Source: a virus. Taken from it: 32,651 nucleotides of DNA. This document shows, one piece after another, positions 6,492 through 14,500 of this stretch; within the stretch, counting starts at the first letter, position 1, and every line of letters begins with the position of its first letter. The notes below the pieces were generated by a model that saw only the letters and a list, made by a program, of their open reading frames with translations, made no database searches and was not told where the DNA came from. The stretch lies in IMG/VR virus record IMGVR_UViG_3300048836_000525, positions 1 through 32,651 of that record; one strand, given 5' to 3'. The position numbers and the translations under genes are program-made.

Positions 6492-7516
6492 GCGGCACCA
6501 CCCTGCGCAGCCGTGAACCGGAACGGCCGCGAACCGGCCTTGATCGTGGTGTGCGCGGCGATCAGCTCGGCAGTCGCGCCGGCTTCCTTCGCCACGGCCT
6601 TCCAGTCGGTCGCCTGCCCCTCGCGGTTCTGCTTCCACGAGATCTTGCCCCACGGCCCGACGGCGCCGGCCCGTTCACCGATCCGCGCCTTGATGCGTGC
6701 TTCGATCTCGTCCGCCTGCTCCTGCGCGACGGCCAGATCGGCGCGCGCCTGGACGAGGGCGACGGCGAGGTCGTTGACGTCCGGATCGTTCTCGAGCAGG
6801 TCCTCACGCGCCTGCCGGAGCATCTTCCCGATCAGCGCGTTGTCTGCCGCCATCGGCTCCGGACGGATACCTGCCTCGACGCCGAGCCAGAAGACGCCGA
6901 GCTCGGGAAGGAAGGTGTCGAGCAGTTCCTGATCACGACGGAGCGTGTACGTGCGGAAGTCGTTGCCACCGATCAGGACCGCGACGTCCCACCGATCGAG
7001 CCCGGTGACATGCATCGCATAGTGGCATTGCAGGGCGTAGGCGTCAGGCACCTGATCGGTGCCGTCCTCGCCCCAGAGGTGCGCGACCGCGCGATCGGCC
7101 GTCTTGCACTCGAGGCCATAGAGCCAGGAGGCCGGGTTCTCGCCATTCGCGCTGGCGAGATGGACCATCCCGTCGGGAGAGCAGACCTGCCAGTCGATGG
7201 ACGGATGCTGAATGCGGCCGACCACCGAGCCCGGCACGACATCGAGGCCGCCGGGCGCGGCAATCTTCTCGACGTAGGCCCGACGGACGGCGTCCTCAAG
7301 CCGGGTACCCCATTCGGTGAAGGCGGAACCCTCGAACTCCGGGACCTCGCCGCGCTTGCGGAGGTGCACCACCAGCGGAGTGGCGTACTTGGAGAGGCCG
7401 AGGACGGCGGCGATCTCGCTGGCACCAAGGAAGGCGCGGCGATCGCTGTCGAGGGGGAGCCGCCGGACGGCACGCCCGAGGGGCGCGTAGGCGGGGTGCA
7501 CTGCGGGTGACGTCAT
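6488..7516 (-). CDS. YqaJ-family phage recombinase exonuclease
   Basis: This 342-residue protein has the PD-(D/E)xK nuclease fold of the lambda Exo/YqaJ type. It would resect double-strand ends 5' to 3' to feed an annealing protein. The N-terminal LGASEIAAVLGLSKY (about 30-44) is the typical YqaJ opening. E74 in GTRLEDA, D115 in SPDGMV and E136-C-K138 form the metal site. Q163 in YALQCHYAMHVTG and the RDQEL region complete the family pattern. The C-terminal third is helical and may mediate oligomer or partner contact. A good GAGGAAAG Shine-Dalgarno precedes the ATG. It is paired with the putative annealing gene downstream. Confidence 0.93.
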   Translation of the reverse strand: MTSPAVHPAYAPLGRAVRRLPLDSDRRAFLGASEIAAVLGLSKYATPLVVHLRKRGEVPEFEGSAFTEWGTRLEDAVRRAYVEKIAAPGGLDVVPGSVVGRIQHPSIDWQVCSPDGMVHLASANGENPASWLYGLECKTADRAVAHLWGEDGTDQVPDAYALQCHYAMHVTGLDRWDVAVLIGGNDFRTYTLRRDQELLDTFLPELGVFWLGVEAGIRPEPMAADNALIGKMLRQAREDLLENDPDVNDLAVALVQARADLAVAQEQADEIEARIKARIGERAGAVGPWGKISWKQNREGQATDWKAVAKEAGATAELIAAHTTIKAGSRPFRFTAAQGGAA

Positions 7517-7589
7517 CTGGACTTTCCTCGCGTGCCCACGTAGGATGGAAGGGTCGTCGGCTCCGTGGGCTTCATCCCCGGCGACCGTG

Positions 7590-7617
7590 CCCCCGGCTGC
7601 TCGATACAGCGCGGGGG
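7590..7617 (-). terminator. Hairpin between the first early gene and the YqaJ gene
   Basis: CCCCCGGCTG (7590-7599) pairs with CAGCGCGGGGG (7607-7617), with one bulged C and a 7-base loop. It lies in the only sizeable gap (115 bases) of the early operon. No T run follows, so it may be an attenuator or an mRNA-protecting hairpin rather than a full terminator. Confidence 0.4.
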
Positions 7618-7631
7618 TGTTTCATTGGGTG

Positions 7632-7832
7632 TCAGCTCGTGGGCGGACCGTCGGGCCAGAGGGCCTGGTGGATCACGTCCGCGACGGTGACCCGCGCGCC
7701 CGCTTCCACCGTCGCCGCTCCGGCCCGGCGGTGGAGGTCAGCGCGCATGGCCTCGGTGAGGGGGACCGGGTACGGGCGGACGCGGCGTGAACCCTGCGTC
7801 TCGGGCGCCTCGGCCTCTGCGGTTGCGGCCAT
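7632..7832 (-). CDS. Small RHH-like protein, first gene of early operon
   Basis: This protein has 66 residues. After a flexible N-terminus it reads YPVPLTEAMRADLHRRA, then a short loop and VTVADVIHQALW. This strand-helix-helix pattern resembles ribbon-helix-helix DNA-binding proteins, though the match is loose. It is the first gene after the control region and divergent from the XRE repressor, the position of a Cro-like or early regulator. The start MAATAEAEAPE is preceded by AAAGG nine bases upstream. A regulatory role is inferred. Confidence 0.6.
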   Translation of the reverse strand: MAATAEAEAPETQGSRRVRPYPVPLTEAMRADLHRRAGAATVEAGARVTVADVIHQALWPDGPPTS

Positions 7833-7943
7833 CGTGTTGTACCTTTCGTGGGTTGTGGTTCGCGCCGTGTCTCGGCGTGTGACATAGGTAAAGTACCAAA
7901 GGTAAAGTGTCCCCGCAAGGGGGTGCTTGCCGGGGGAATCCGG
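7833..7943. promoter_or_regulatory. Divergent control region with overlapping GGTA/TACC operators
   Basis: This intergenic region lies between the leftward early operon and the rightward repressor. AGGTAAAGT occurs twice, at 7886-7894 and 7900-7908, 14 bases apart. Between them are two overlapping palindromes with 3-base centres: GGTA-aag-TACC (7887-7897) and TACC-aaa-GGTA (7894-7904). A further TACCTTT lies at 7840-7846 near the early start codon. These are good candidates for repressor and antirepressor sites. Clear -35/-10 boxes could not be assigned on either strand. Confidence 0.6.
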
Positions 7944-8417
7944 ATGGCTCGCACGTCGGCTAAGACCGACATATGGCAACGACTTAAGTCACACCTTGAG
8001 AACGGGTTAGGTCTCGGGGTGGGCGATGTCGTTCGCGCCACAGGCTTGCCTGCGCCTACGGTCAGCCGGTGGTGGTCAGGTGACCGGAGTCCGGATCCGG
8101 CAGGAATCCAGACACTCACGGTCGTCTTCGGATTGAACGGCCATTGGGTCATCACAGGCCAAGGCAGCCCTGACGCGGCCGTGCAACAGACGGTGGACAA
8201 GGCCGACGTCGTCGGCTCAATGGCCTACCAGGCAGGCGGGCGGGCTGCGTTGGCGATGATGGCTGGGGAGATCGAGAAGGCTGTAGCAGTGGCGAAGAAG
8301 GCGTGGAGCACGCCGGCGCCCGACCCAGACCAGCTGCGCCGCGTGCGTGACGCGGTGGACGTCGTCACCGAGATCCTCGACAAGCCGCAGACCAAGAAGG
8401 GGAGGAAGGCGGGGTGA
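7944..8417 (+). CDS. XRE-family phage repressor (CI-like)
   Basis: This 157-residue protein has an N-terminal helix-turn-helix (VGDVVRATGLPAPTVSRWWS, about residues 26-45) followed by the conserved sequence G-D-R-S-P and a helix ending in NGHWVITGQG, the usual XRE domain finish. The C-terminal part (about 90-157) is a long Ala-rich helix region with no LexA/S24 Ser-Lys protease signature, so self-cleavage is not expected. It is divergent from the early operon across the operator region and is one of two rightward genes, so it is the likely lysogeny repressor. The start chosen has GGGGGA six bases upstream. Its stop codon lies inside a terminator stem. Confidence 0.82.
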   Translation: MARTSAKTDIWQRLKSHLENGLGLGVGDVVRATGLPAPTVSRWWSGDRSPDPAGIQTLTVVFGLNGHWVITGQGSPDAAVQQTVDKADVVGSMAYQAGGRAALAMMAGEIEKAVAVAKKAWSTPAPDPDQLRRVRDAVDVVTEILDKPQTKKGRKAG

Positions 8418-8444
8418 GCTGGTGGTGCTACCGGCTCACCCCGC
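8409..8444. terminator. Bidirectional terminator between repressor and lipoprotein gene
   Basis: A perfect 11-bp inverted repeat (GCGGGGTGAGC at 8409-8419, GCTCACCCCGC at 8434-8444) with a 14-base loop lies between two convergent genes. The repressor stop codon TGA (8415-8417) is in the left arm. The lipoprotein gene ends 10 bases to the right. There is no T run, which is common for high-GC hairpin terminators. Confidence 0.7.
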
Positions 8445-8453
8445 CCGACAGCA

Positions 8454-8972
8454 TTACCGTGTAACCGAGATCGCCCAGGTGATCGTTGTCGGGACGCTGA
8501 ATGCCTGCCCACCCTGGGTGTAGTTGCATGGCATGAGGAGATTCCCGGTCAACTGGAGCTGCCCGTTGCTGAGTGACCCCGAAAAGCCCGTTGCACCGGC
8601 AAGCGCGACATTGCACCAGTTGAAGAGGTTCGCGAGCACTGCGTAGCTCTGGGCCGGAGACGCGGTAGGGTCACCCCACTGTGTGATCGTGATTCCCCCG
8701 TCGGTCCGGATGACGCCGGCGATGGTGCCGCTACCACCGCCGTTCGCCACGACGTAGCTGCCGGTGAAGGCACCGCTGGATGTAGTGCTCCCAAGGGTGA
8801 CCGTGATTCCCACCGCCTCCGCGAGATTTTCGACAGAGTTCTTGAACGCCATCGCGGTGCCACCTTGGTAGCTGCCGGCCACGTTCGGATAGGGATTGCT
8901 GGGTCCGCTGGGGCTGTCGCCGCCGCAAGCCGCCAAGGCGAGCAGCACTGCGGCGATCGGGACATATCGCAT
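8454..8972 (-). CDS. Secreted lipoprotein, probable lysogenic cargo gene
   Basis: This 172-residue protein has an N-terminal lipoprotein signal: MRYVPIAAVLLALAAC with lipobox L-A-A-C16, then GGDSPSGPS. This tail after the cysteine is very common in Gemmatimonadota lipoproteins. The rest is Gly/Ser/Thr-rich beta sequence with two later Cys (in NWCNV and LMPCNY) that could form a disulfide. The start at 8972 is set by GGAGG eight bases upstream. It has its own position between terminator and divergent gene, opposite to the repressor, which fits a gene expressed in the lysogen. It may alter the cell surface, for example against superinfection; this is inference. Confidence 0.8.
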   Translation of the reverse strand: MRYVPIAAVLLALAACGGDSPSGPSNPYPNVAGSYQGGTAMAFKNSVENLAEAVGITVTLGSTTSSGAFTGSYVVANGGGSGTIAGVIRTDGGITITQWGDPTASPAQSYAVLANLFNWCNVALAGATGFSGSLSNGQLQLTGNLLMPCNYTQGGQAFSVPTTITWAISVTR

Positions 8973-9068
8973 TGGGGTTGCCTCCATGAGGGTGTGCCTC
9001 AATTTTCAGCGGCTAGGAGCCGATTCGGCAAGTCCCTTGGCGAGGAAACCATTGAGGCCGATGACCCC

Positions 9069-9350
9069 ATGACCGTGACTTACCCGGTCCGAGTGCCGCG
9101 GAGTCCGAAGCGCGGGCAGTCGGCCCGCGCCAAGGCCGAACGCGCGCGATACAACGATGATGCCGAAGCGATCGAGCGGTACATCAACGACGAGGTGAAG
9201 AACAAGGAGCCGGGTGAGTACATGATCCCCTACGCCTCGATCTCACACGTCGTCGGGCTCGACGACCTGCGCGTGATGCATCTGCTCGGCCGCCTCAGCG
9301 GAGGCGCGCACACCGCGATCACGGTGCGAGTCCCGTCACCAGCTGAGTGA
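9069..9350 (+). CDS. Small basic phage protein, possible DNA-binding
   Basis: This 93-residue protein starts MTVTYPVRVPRSPKRGQ, with a very basic N-terminus (RSPKRGQSARAKAERARY). A helix with Asp/Glu follows, and then a compact region YASISHVVGLDDLRVMHLLG that could be a small winged-helix or HTH core. It is one of only two rightward genes and is divergent from the lipoprotein gene. A palindrome CGGCT-agg-AGCCG (9010-9022) lies in the shared upstream region. A GAGG sequence precedes the ATG. Function unknown; a lysogenic regulator is possible. Confidence 0.6.
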   Translation: MTVTYPVRVPRSPKRGQSARAKAERARYNDDAEAIERYINDEVKNKEPGEYMIPYASISHVVGLDDLRVMHLLGRLSGGAHTAITVRVPSPAE

Positions 9351-9370
9351 CTACTCCCAGCGACCAACCG

Positions 9371-9646
9371 TTACGCCCCCTCCACCCTGATCACTCGCAG
9401 CCCCCCCTCCGCCGGCGGGTCCATCGACTCTACGAGCTCAATGTGCCCGTCGGCTATTTCGTGCAGGAGCGCCCCGGTGGCCGCCCCGATCCCGAGCGGC
9501 CGCACCAGAATGAACCGCCGCTCAGGCGCCACGGCCGGATCATCTGGCCCGGTGTCCACGATGAAGTCCCCCCGCTTGGCACCCCACTGCTTGGTCCATC
9601 GCCCCAGCGTCCTGACCTGGTAGGCCTGCCCACGCCGCTGCCGCAT
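9371..9646 (-). CDS. Small unknown phage protein
   Basis: This 91-residue protein starts MRQRRGQAYQVRTLGRWTKQ. The middle includes GDFIVDTGPDD and RRFILVRPLG, and the C-terminus is beta-rich (HIELVESMDPP, GLRVIRVEGA). It reads like a compact alpha/beta protein, with a basic N-terminal region that could bind nucleic acid. It follows a convincing promoter and is convergent with the rightward gene 9069-9350, so it is probably expressed on its own and not as part of the late operon. The family is not recognised. Confidence 0.6.
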   Translation of the reverse strand: MRQRRGQAYQVRTLGRWTKQWGAKRGDFIVDTGPDDPAVAPERRFILVRPLGIGAATGALLHEIADGHIELVESMDPPAEGGLRVIRVEGA

Positions 9647-9677
9647 CGCTGCCCTCGATTTCGGTTTCTGTTCGGTG

Positions 9678-9705
9678 ATTCTACCCCGGATTGGCAATCC
9701 CGCAA
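9678..9705 (-). promoter_or_regulatory. Sigma-70-like promoter for the gene at 9371-9646
   Basis: On the minus strand the -35 TTGCGG (9705-9700) and the -10 TAGAAT (9683-9678) are separated by 16 bases. The -10 differs from TATAAT at one position. It lies 32 bases before the start codon and after the late terminator-like hairpins, so it would give independent expression. Confidence 0.5.
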
Positions 9706-9760
9706 GAGGGCCACCGGGGACGGACCCGCGGAGGTTAGGGCTCGGGATTTCGGGCAACAA

Positions 9761-9798
9761 CAGGTGGCGAGGCGGGGAAGTGGCAGATCTGCCACCTG
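9761..9798 (-). terminator. Nested alternative hairpins at the end of the late operon
   Basis: A 16-bp perfect palindrome GTGGCAGATCTGCCAC (9780-9795) starts five bases after the last late gene. Its right arm can also pair with an upstream copy: CAGGTGGC (9761-9768) is the exact complement of GCCACCTG (9791-9798). The two structures exclude each other. They probably terminate late transcription, and the palindrome could also be a protein-binding site. Confidence 0.55.
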
Positions 9799-9799
9799 G

Positions 9800-10480
9800 T
9801 CAGAAGAGGCGGAGGGACTTTCGGACGCCGAGACGGAGGGCTCGGCCGGTGGGTCCTTCTTCGACGCTCACGAACCATTCCCGGAGCGCGAGACCTGCCT
9901 CGGCGCGCACCCCACCGGCACCGACGCTGGCTTCCCCGAAGACCGCCACGCGCGGTGCATCGGCACCCCGGAGGGAAGCCGCTCGCTCGGCCGATTCCGC
10001 GATGTCTCCGAAGGCATCCGAGGCCGCAACGAGTGCTGGCCGAAGGGTGTCTGCAACCGCAGCGAGATCGCGCAAGCTGGCCCGCTGGCTGCCGAGAACG
10101 GCAGTCCCGGTATCGAGCGCCGTCCGTGCGGTCGTGAGGGCGCCAGCGAGGCTGTCGGCGCGCGCGACCCATTCGCCGCAGCCCGTTGGGATCGGACCGG
10201 CAGGGCGTGGCGGGATTGCCACCAACCGCTGCTCAAGTACATCCAGGAGCGAGTCTCGGACATGAGTCAGCCGCCTGATCGTATCCGCGCGGGCGGCCAC
10301 CACCTCGAGCAGGGAATCGGCGGCGGGTAGGGTGGCAGCGATCAGCGCCTGGCCGAGCCGCGCCGAGCGCTCGACCTCTCCGAGCACGCGCCAGAGCCGA
10401 ACCACCTGGACGGCCGCGAGGACTACCGCCAGCGCCAGGACCCCGCCCATCAGCCGCGGACCTATGCGGCGTCGCGCCAC
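9800..10480 (-). CDS. Spanin-like lysis protein (Rz-like candidate)
   Basis: This 226-residue protein has an N-terminal membrane anchor (LMGGVLALAVVLAAVQVVRLW), then a long helical region with coiled-coil character (about 25-90) and a second helical region to about 175. This is the inner-membrane spanin plan, and the gene directly follows the endolysin. The C-terminus is unusual: strands EASVGAGGVRAEAGLALREW and then VRKSLRLF end in phenylalanine, as outer-membrane beta proteins do. The start is probably the GTG at 10480 (GGGGAG eight bases upstream), overlapping the endolysin end by 19 bases; an ATG ten codons later is also possible. No separate nested Rz1 was found. Confidence 0.6.
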   Translation of the reverse strand: MARRRIGPRLMGGVLALAVVLAAVQVVRLWRVLGEVERSARLGQALIAATLPAADSLLEVVAARADTIRRLTHVRDSLLDVLEQRLVAIPPRPAGPIPTGCGEWVARADSLAGALTTARTALDTGTAVLGSQRASLRDLAAVADTLRPALVAASDAFGDIAESAERAASLRGADAPRVAVFGEASVGAGGVRAEAGLALREWFVSVEEGPTGRALRLGVRKSLRLF

Positions 10481-10977
10481 AGGGCGATCTCCCCCTCGCG
10501 TCGATTCGCGAGCCCGCGCGATCGGATTGGCGGCTGGCCGGTGTAGACCCAGCGGCGCATCTGGCCCGGGACCGCAGCGTAGTCGCCGGCGTTGAGCAAG
10601 CGCCGGAGGGTGCTTCGGTAGAACCCTCCCGGCTTGCTGGGGTCGGGTGAGCCCGGCCCGACGTTGAAGACGAACGACACCAGCGCGTCGAATTGGTGTT
10701 GGGTGAGCGGCACCGTCACCAGCTTGCGCACCGCTGCCTCGGCCCAATCGAGATCCTGATCGAGCAGCCGCATGGCCTGATCCTCCGTCAGGCCGCGCTC
10801 GCGCCACGCCACGACCTCCTCGCCGATCCGAAGCTGGCCCGTCCGCAGCTCCTCTTCGGTCAGCAGATGCCCGACGCCGATCGTCGGATAGCCGCCTTGG
10901 TCGCGGTACATCATCAGCCGCAGTGCCTCGAGCTCGACCAGGCGATCGAGTCCGCGCCTAGAGATCGTCTGGGTCAC
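10462..10977 (-). CDS. Phage endolysin, T4-type lysozyme (GH24)
   Basis: This 171-residue muramidase would cleave the peptidoglycan glycan backbone at lysis. The catalytic triad has the exact T4 spacing: E17 (ELEALRL), eight residues, D26 (YRDQGG), five residues, T32 (TIGVGH). The helical core contains QHQFDALVSFVFNVG and a C-terminal RRREG-like helix (ANRREGEIALW). No signal-anchor is seen at the N-terminus, so export would need a holin. The start is a GTG overlapping the end of the membrane-protein gene by 20 bases. It is followed by the spanin-like gene, forming a standard lysis cassette. Confidence 0.94.
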   Translation of the reverse strand: MTQTISRRGLDRLVELEALRLMMYRDQGGYPTIGVGHLLTEEELRTGQLRIGEEVVAWRERGLTEDQAMRLLDQDLDWAEAAVRKLVTVPLTQHQFDALVSFVFNVGPGSPDPSKPGGFYRSTLRRLLNAGDYAAVPGQMRRWVYTGQPPIRSRGLANRREGEIALWRDAA

Positions 10978-11305
10978 GGATCTCCCTGTAGCGCAGCGGG
11001 GAGGTGAAGGGCAGGGACGGTGCGGACGCGGCCACGCCGCGACTCACCTCGCCGACCATACGACTCTCAGCGAGCAGTCGCGCGCGAGAGATCGTGGCTC
11101 CCGCGATGAAGGCGAGGCCGGTCAGCGAGCCGTACCACGACCAGGCCGCGACCGAGATGGTCCAGATACCGGCGGCCGCGAGATCGAAGGCGACGATGCC
11201 GTTGAGGAACGCGACCGCGAGGATGGCCCACCCGAGATCGAGCTCGATCGTGCCGTCGCTCCGTTCGACGAAGAGCAGCCGGAAAAGAAGTCTGCGCGGG
11301 GTCAT
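10958..11305 (-). CDS. Two-pass membrane protein, holin candidate
   Basis: This 115-residue protein has two hydrophobic segments, about residues 24-48 (LGWAILAVAFLNGIVAFDLA) and 52-73 (TISVAAWSWYGSLTGLAFIA). A charged N-terminus and a soluble C-terminal tail flank them. It lies directly upstream of the endolysin and overlaps it, the common position of a holin. A holin would form the membrane lesion that releases the endolysin. The ATG overlaps the stop of the upstream gene (ATGA). Role inferred from topology and position. Confidence 0.65.
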   Translation of the reverse strand: MTPRRLLFRLLFVERSDGTIELDLGWAILAVAFLNGIVAFDLAAAGIWTISVAAWSWYGSLTGLAFIAGATISRARLLAESRMVGEVSRGVAASAPSLPFTSPLRYREIRDPDDL

Positions 11306-11538
11306 CCGACCTTCGTCTCCACGCGCACCATCCGCTCGCGGACGTCGGCCACGTCGTCTTCGACGCGGATGAACCGCGCCTGCACGTCGGCGTGGTGGGC
11401 ATCGATCTTCGTCTCGATGCGCTTGACCGTGGCACGCGTGCCGTTGAGGGCGGCCTTCACGCCGCCCCATGCCGCACCAGCGGTAAGCGCGGGGAGGATG
11501 ATGGTGACCAACACCTGCAACGTGGAAAGGTCCTGCAT
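11302..11538 (-). CDS. Small membrane / coiled-coil protein of the lysis region
   Basis: This 78-residue protein has one N-terminal membrane segment (LQVLVTIILPALTAGAAWGG) followed by a coiled coil (ATVKRIETKIDAHHADVQAR and on to VRVETKVG). Proteins of this plan often accompany phage holins as accessory or antiholin. The ATG overlaps the stop of the giant virion gene by one base. A GTG one codon upstream has a slightly better distance to GGAGG and may be used instead. Role is inferred. Confidence 0.65.
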   Translation of the reverse strand: MQDLSTLQVLVTIILPALTAGAAWGGVKAALNGTRATVKRIETKIDAHHADVQARFIRVEDDVADVRERMVRVETKVG

Positions 11539-14500
11539 CACGGACTGACCTCCGCTCGGCCGAGACCGAGCCGGGTGAAGTGACTCCGCGCGGCCTTGAC
11601 CGCGTCCTCGATCTGGGTGCGTTGCAACTCCTCGACCAGGCGCCGCCGCGCGGCCGATCCCGGCGGATACTCACTGGCCAGACGGGGGTCGGCGTCGAGT
11701 CCGGCATCGAGCTGTGCCGGAAGATCCGCGTACTCCGGTGACGATACGGAGGCCTCGACGACCGCGCGAAGGATCTGGCCCTCCTCACGCAGGCGCCGCT
11801 CGAACTGTTGCGGTGATTCGTCGCCCTGACGCTTGCGGCGCGTGATCGTGACGCCCAGCCGCTGCAACTCCGCGGCGATCGGGTCGTCGGCCGTCCGATC
11901 GCGACGACTGTTGGTGAAGTCCAGGAGCGCAGCGGTCGCGCCACCGTCGCGTGTGATCGGTTCGCCGAAGCGATCAATCTTCGCCGGCAGCGTCTTCGAG
12001 AGGCCCGGGATGCGGGCCGTCACGGCGTCCACCACGCCTTCCGTCTCCCGCTGCACTGGATCCACCGCGCGCGCGACGGCGCCGACCACCGATGGAACGG
12101 TCATGCCGGCCACGTTCTCGACGAACGACATCGCACCACGCGAGGGGTCGCGCACCGCATCGAGCGAACGATTCACGCCCTGGAGGAACGATTGCTCCAT
12201 CGCATACTTGCCGATGTCGCCAACCGCCTGCACACCGGCGAGTCCGGCGGCCGCGGTCGGGTCGAGCGGGTCGAGCTCCTCTCGCAACGGATCGAGGTTC
12301 TCGCGCAGGTGGTGCACCAGCGACGCCCCGATCGCCATCAGGTTGCCGAGCGGGCTGATCCGCTCCATGGAGTACCACCGATCGCCGAGTCGGACCGCGT
12401 TGGGGATCTTGCCCTCGGCGGCCCACTGGTCACGCGTGCGCTGATCGGTCGGGAAGGTGCCGGTCATCCGGTCCTTCGAGGCGAGCATCGCCCCTGCGAC
12501 AATGGCGGTGCTGGAGCCGACGACCGACCGCCCGAGGCGATCGGCAATGCGACGCTGCTCGGCCAGCGCTGGAGCGCCCTGCATGGCCTTCTCGACCAAC
12601 CGCCAGACATCCGGGATCGTGCCCAGCGCCCCGAGCGGTGAGTACTCGACCGTGCGACTGACCACGTTCGCGGGTGTCCGGACGAAGGGCATGAGGACCT
12701 CGCCCACTACGCGCCCAGTCGACCCACCACGGTCAGAGAGGACCCCCTTCGCGCGTGACCCGAGGTCCGCGAGGAGCCCGCGGTTCGTGAACGTGGCGAC
12801 CTCCGCGTCGGCCATTGCCTGGAGCACCATGTCATCGGTGACGGACTTCGCGCCTTGGCGCAGGTCAGAGAGGTCCGCCACGCGCGCGGCGAGTGCGTCA
12901 CCGGCGAGCCCCTCTCGCTTGGCAAGGAGCGTCGCCTGCTCGGTGAGGGAGCGCTGGAACGCGGCGCCATAGAAGATCCGGTCACCCGCCTGGAGCGCGC
13001 GGAAGACGGTCTTCGTGAACCCGTCGAGAATGGCGTTGTCGAAATTGGTCTCGCGCGAGAAGTCGTACTTCTGGAGCGCACCCTCGATCGGCACGCCTTG
13101 CATCACGGCACGCGCCTCCTCGAGCCCACGCTTCGCGCCCGCGACTGAGGCGCGGACCTGAGCGGCAGGGTCGAAGTGCTTCGTCGCTTGTCCAGTGACA
13201 CGCCCCTTGCTCACGACCTGCGCAAGTCGGATCAACATCCGGTCGACGAGCATCGCGGGCGCATCCTTGGCCGTCTCCAGCATGGCCATCGAGGTGTTGC
13301 CCACGAGGTTCGCCAAGTGCGTCTTCGGCGCCGTCAGGAGGGCGGCCTTGAGTAGCGTCGTGCCCTTCTCGGCGAGGGTGGCCTCCCGCATCGCGGCCAC
13401 CTGGCGCGCGAGGGCCTCCGCCTTCCCCTCGTTGGCGAGGCGCGTGATCGCCAGATGCTCGTCGCTGGTGAGCGGCCTTCCGGCCGTCTCCATCGCACGT
13501 GAGAGCCACACCGCAGGATCCGTGGTGCGCGCCGCGAGGATGCGCAACGCGGCCAGATCCCGTCCTGCCTCGGAGCGCTGCCGGATGAACATCCCGAGGT
13601 AGTGCTCCTGCTGCCGCTCCAGCGCCTGCACGCCGCGCTCGACGATCGCTCGCTGGTCCGGCGCGAGGGTGCGATCATCGAGTCGCTTGCGGCCCTCCGC
13701 GATGGCGTCCGCATTCGTCACGATGCGATTCCGCACCGCGAGCAACTTGTCGCGGCCGAGGCGCTCCCCGGCCTGCGGGGCGATGTCCTCCGGGTCGATG
13801 CCAAGCGAGCGCGCGATCACCGTCGCATGCGTCTCGCGCCCCTTCGGTGCAAGACCCTGAGTCGCGGCCACGCGCTGCACTTCCTCGCGCAGGACCGCCT
13901 CACCACTTGGGTCGAGCATCGCGCGGCGAAAGTTGAAGAACTCGTCCGCATCCACGTCGGCGGGATCGACGGCGCCGGACGTCGGCGTTGGCGCGGCCGG
14001 AGTCTCCGACGGCGGTTGCCAGCGACTCGGCGGCAGCTCGTAGGTGCGCGCCGGGGCAGCGACGGCAGCTCCGCGATCGGCGGGTCGACGCACCAGTTGA
14101 CCAGCAGCGTCCGCGCGATGGAGCAGTGCCTTGAGCCCCGCCTGTCCCAACGCGCCGGCGGTGAACCCGGTCGCGGCCCCACGGAGCGGGTTCTCCTCGT
14201 CGGCGACCATACCCGCCGTTGCACCGGCCGCACCACCGAGCAGGTTGTCGGAGGCTGCACGTACGGCGGCGGCCGGGAGCGGTGTCGGCAGGCCACCGAA
14301 CAGCAGATCCTCCGTGCCCTCGGGCGGGGGCGGGAGTTCGCGCGTGTACGGCCCACCACTCTCGCCAAAGGCATAGGTCGGCCGACGGCCGATCTCGTCC
14401 GGATCGAGCGCATTGTAGCGCCCAGCCAGCTCCGCTTCGACGCGTTCGAGCTGCCGGTACACCTGATTGGCGCCCGCCTTCGCGCGCCCAAAGCGTGCGC

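Noticed and set aside
5244-6932. 562-codon open frame on the plus strand
   Set aside because: It is antisense to the YqaJ and annealing-protein genes, which have clear motifs and operon overlaps. High GC content leaves long shadow frames.
9347-10330. 327-codon open frame on the plus strand
   Set aside because: It is antisense to the spanin-like gene and the small gene at 9371-9646; composition is Arg/Pro/Gly-rich with no motif.
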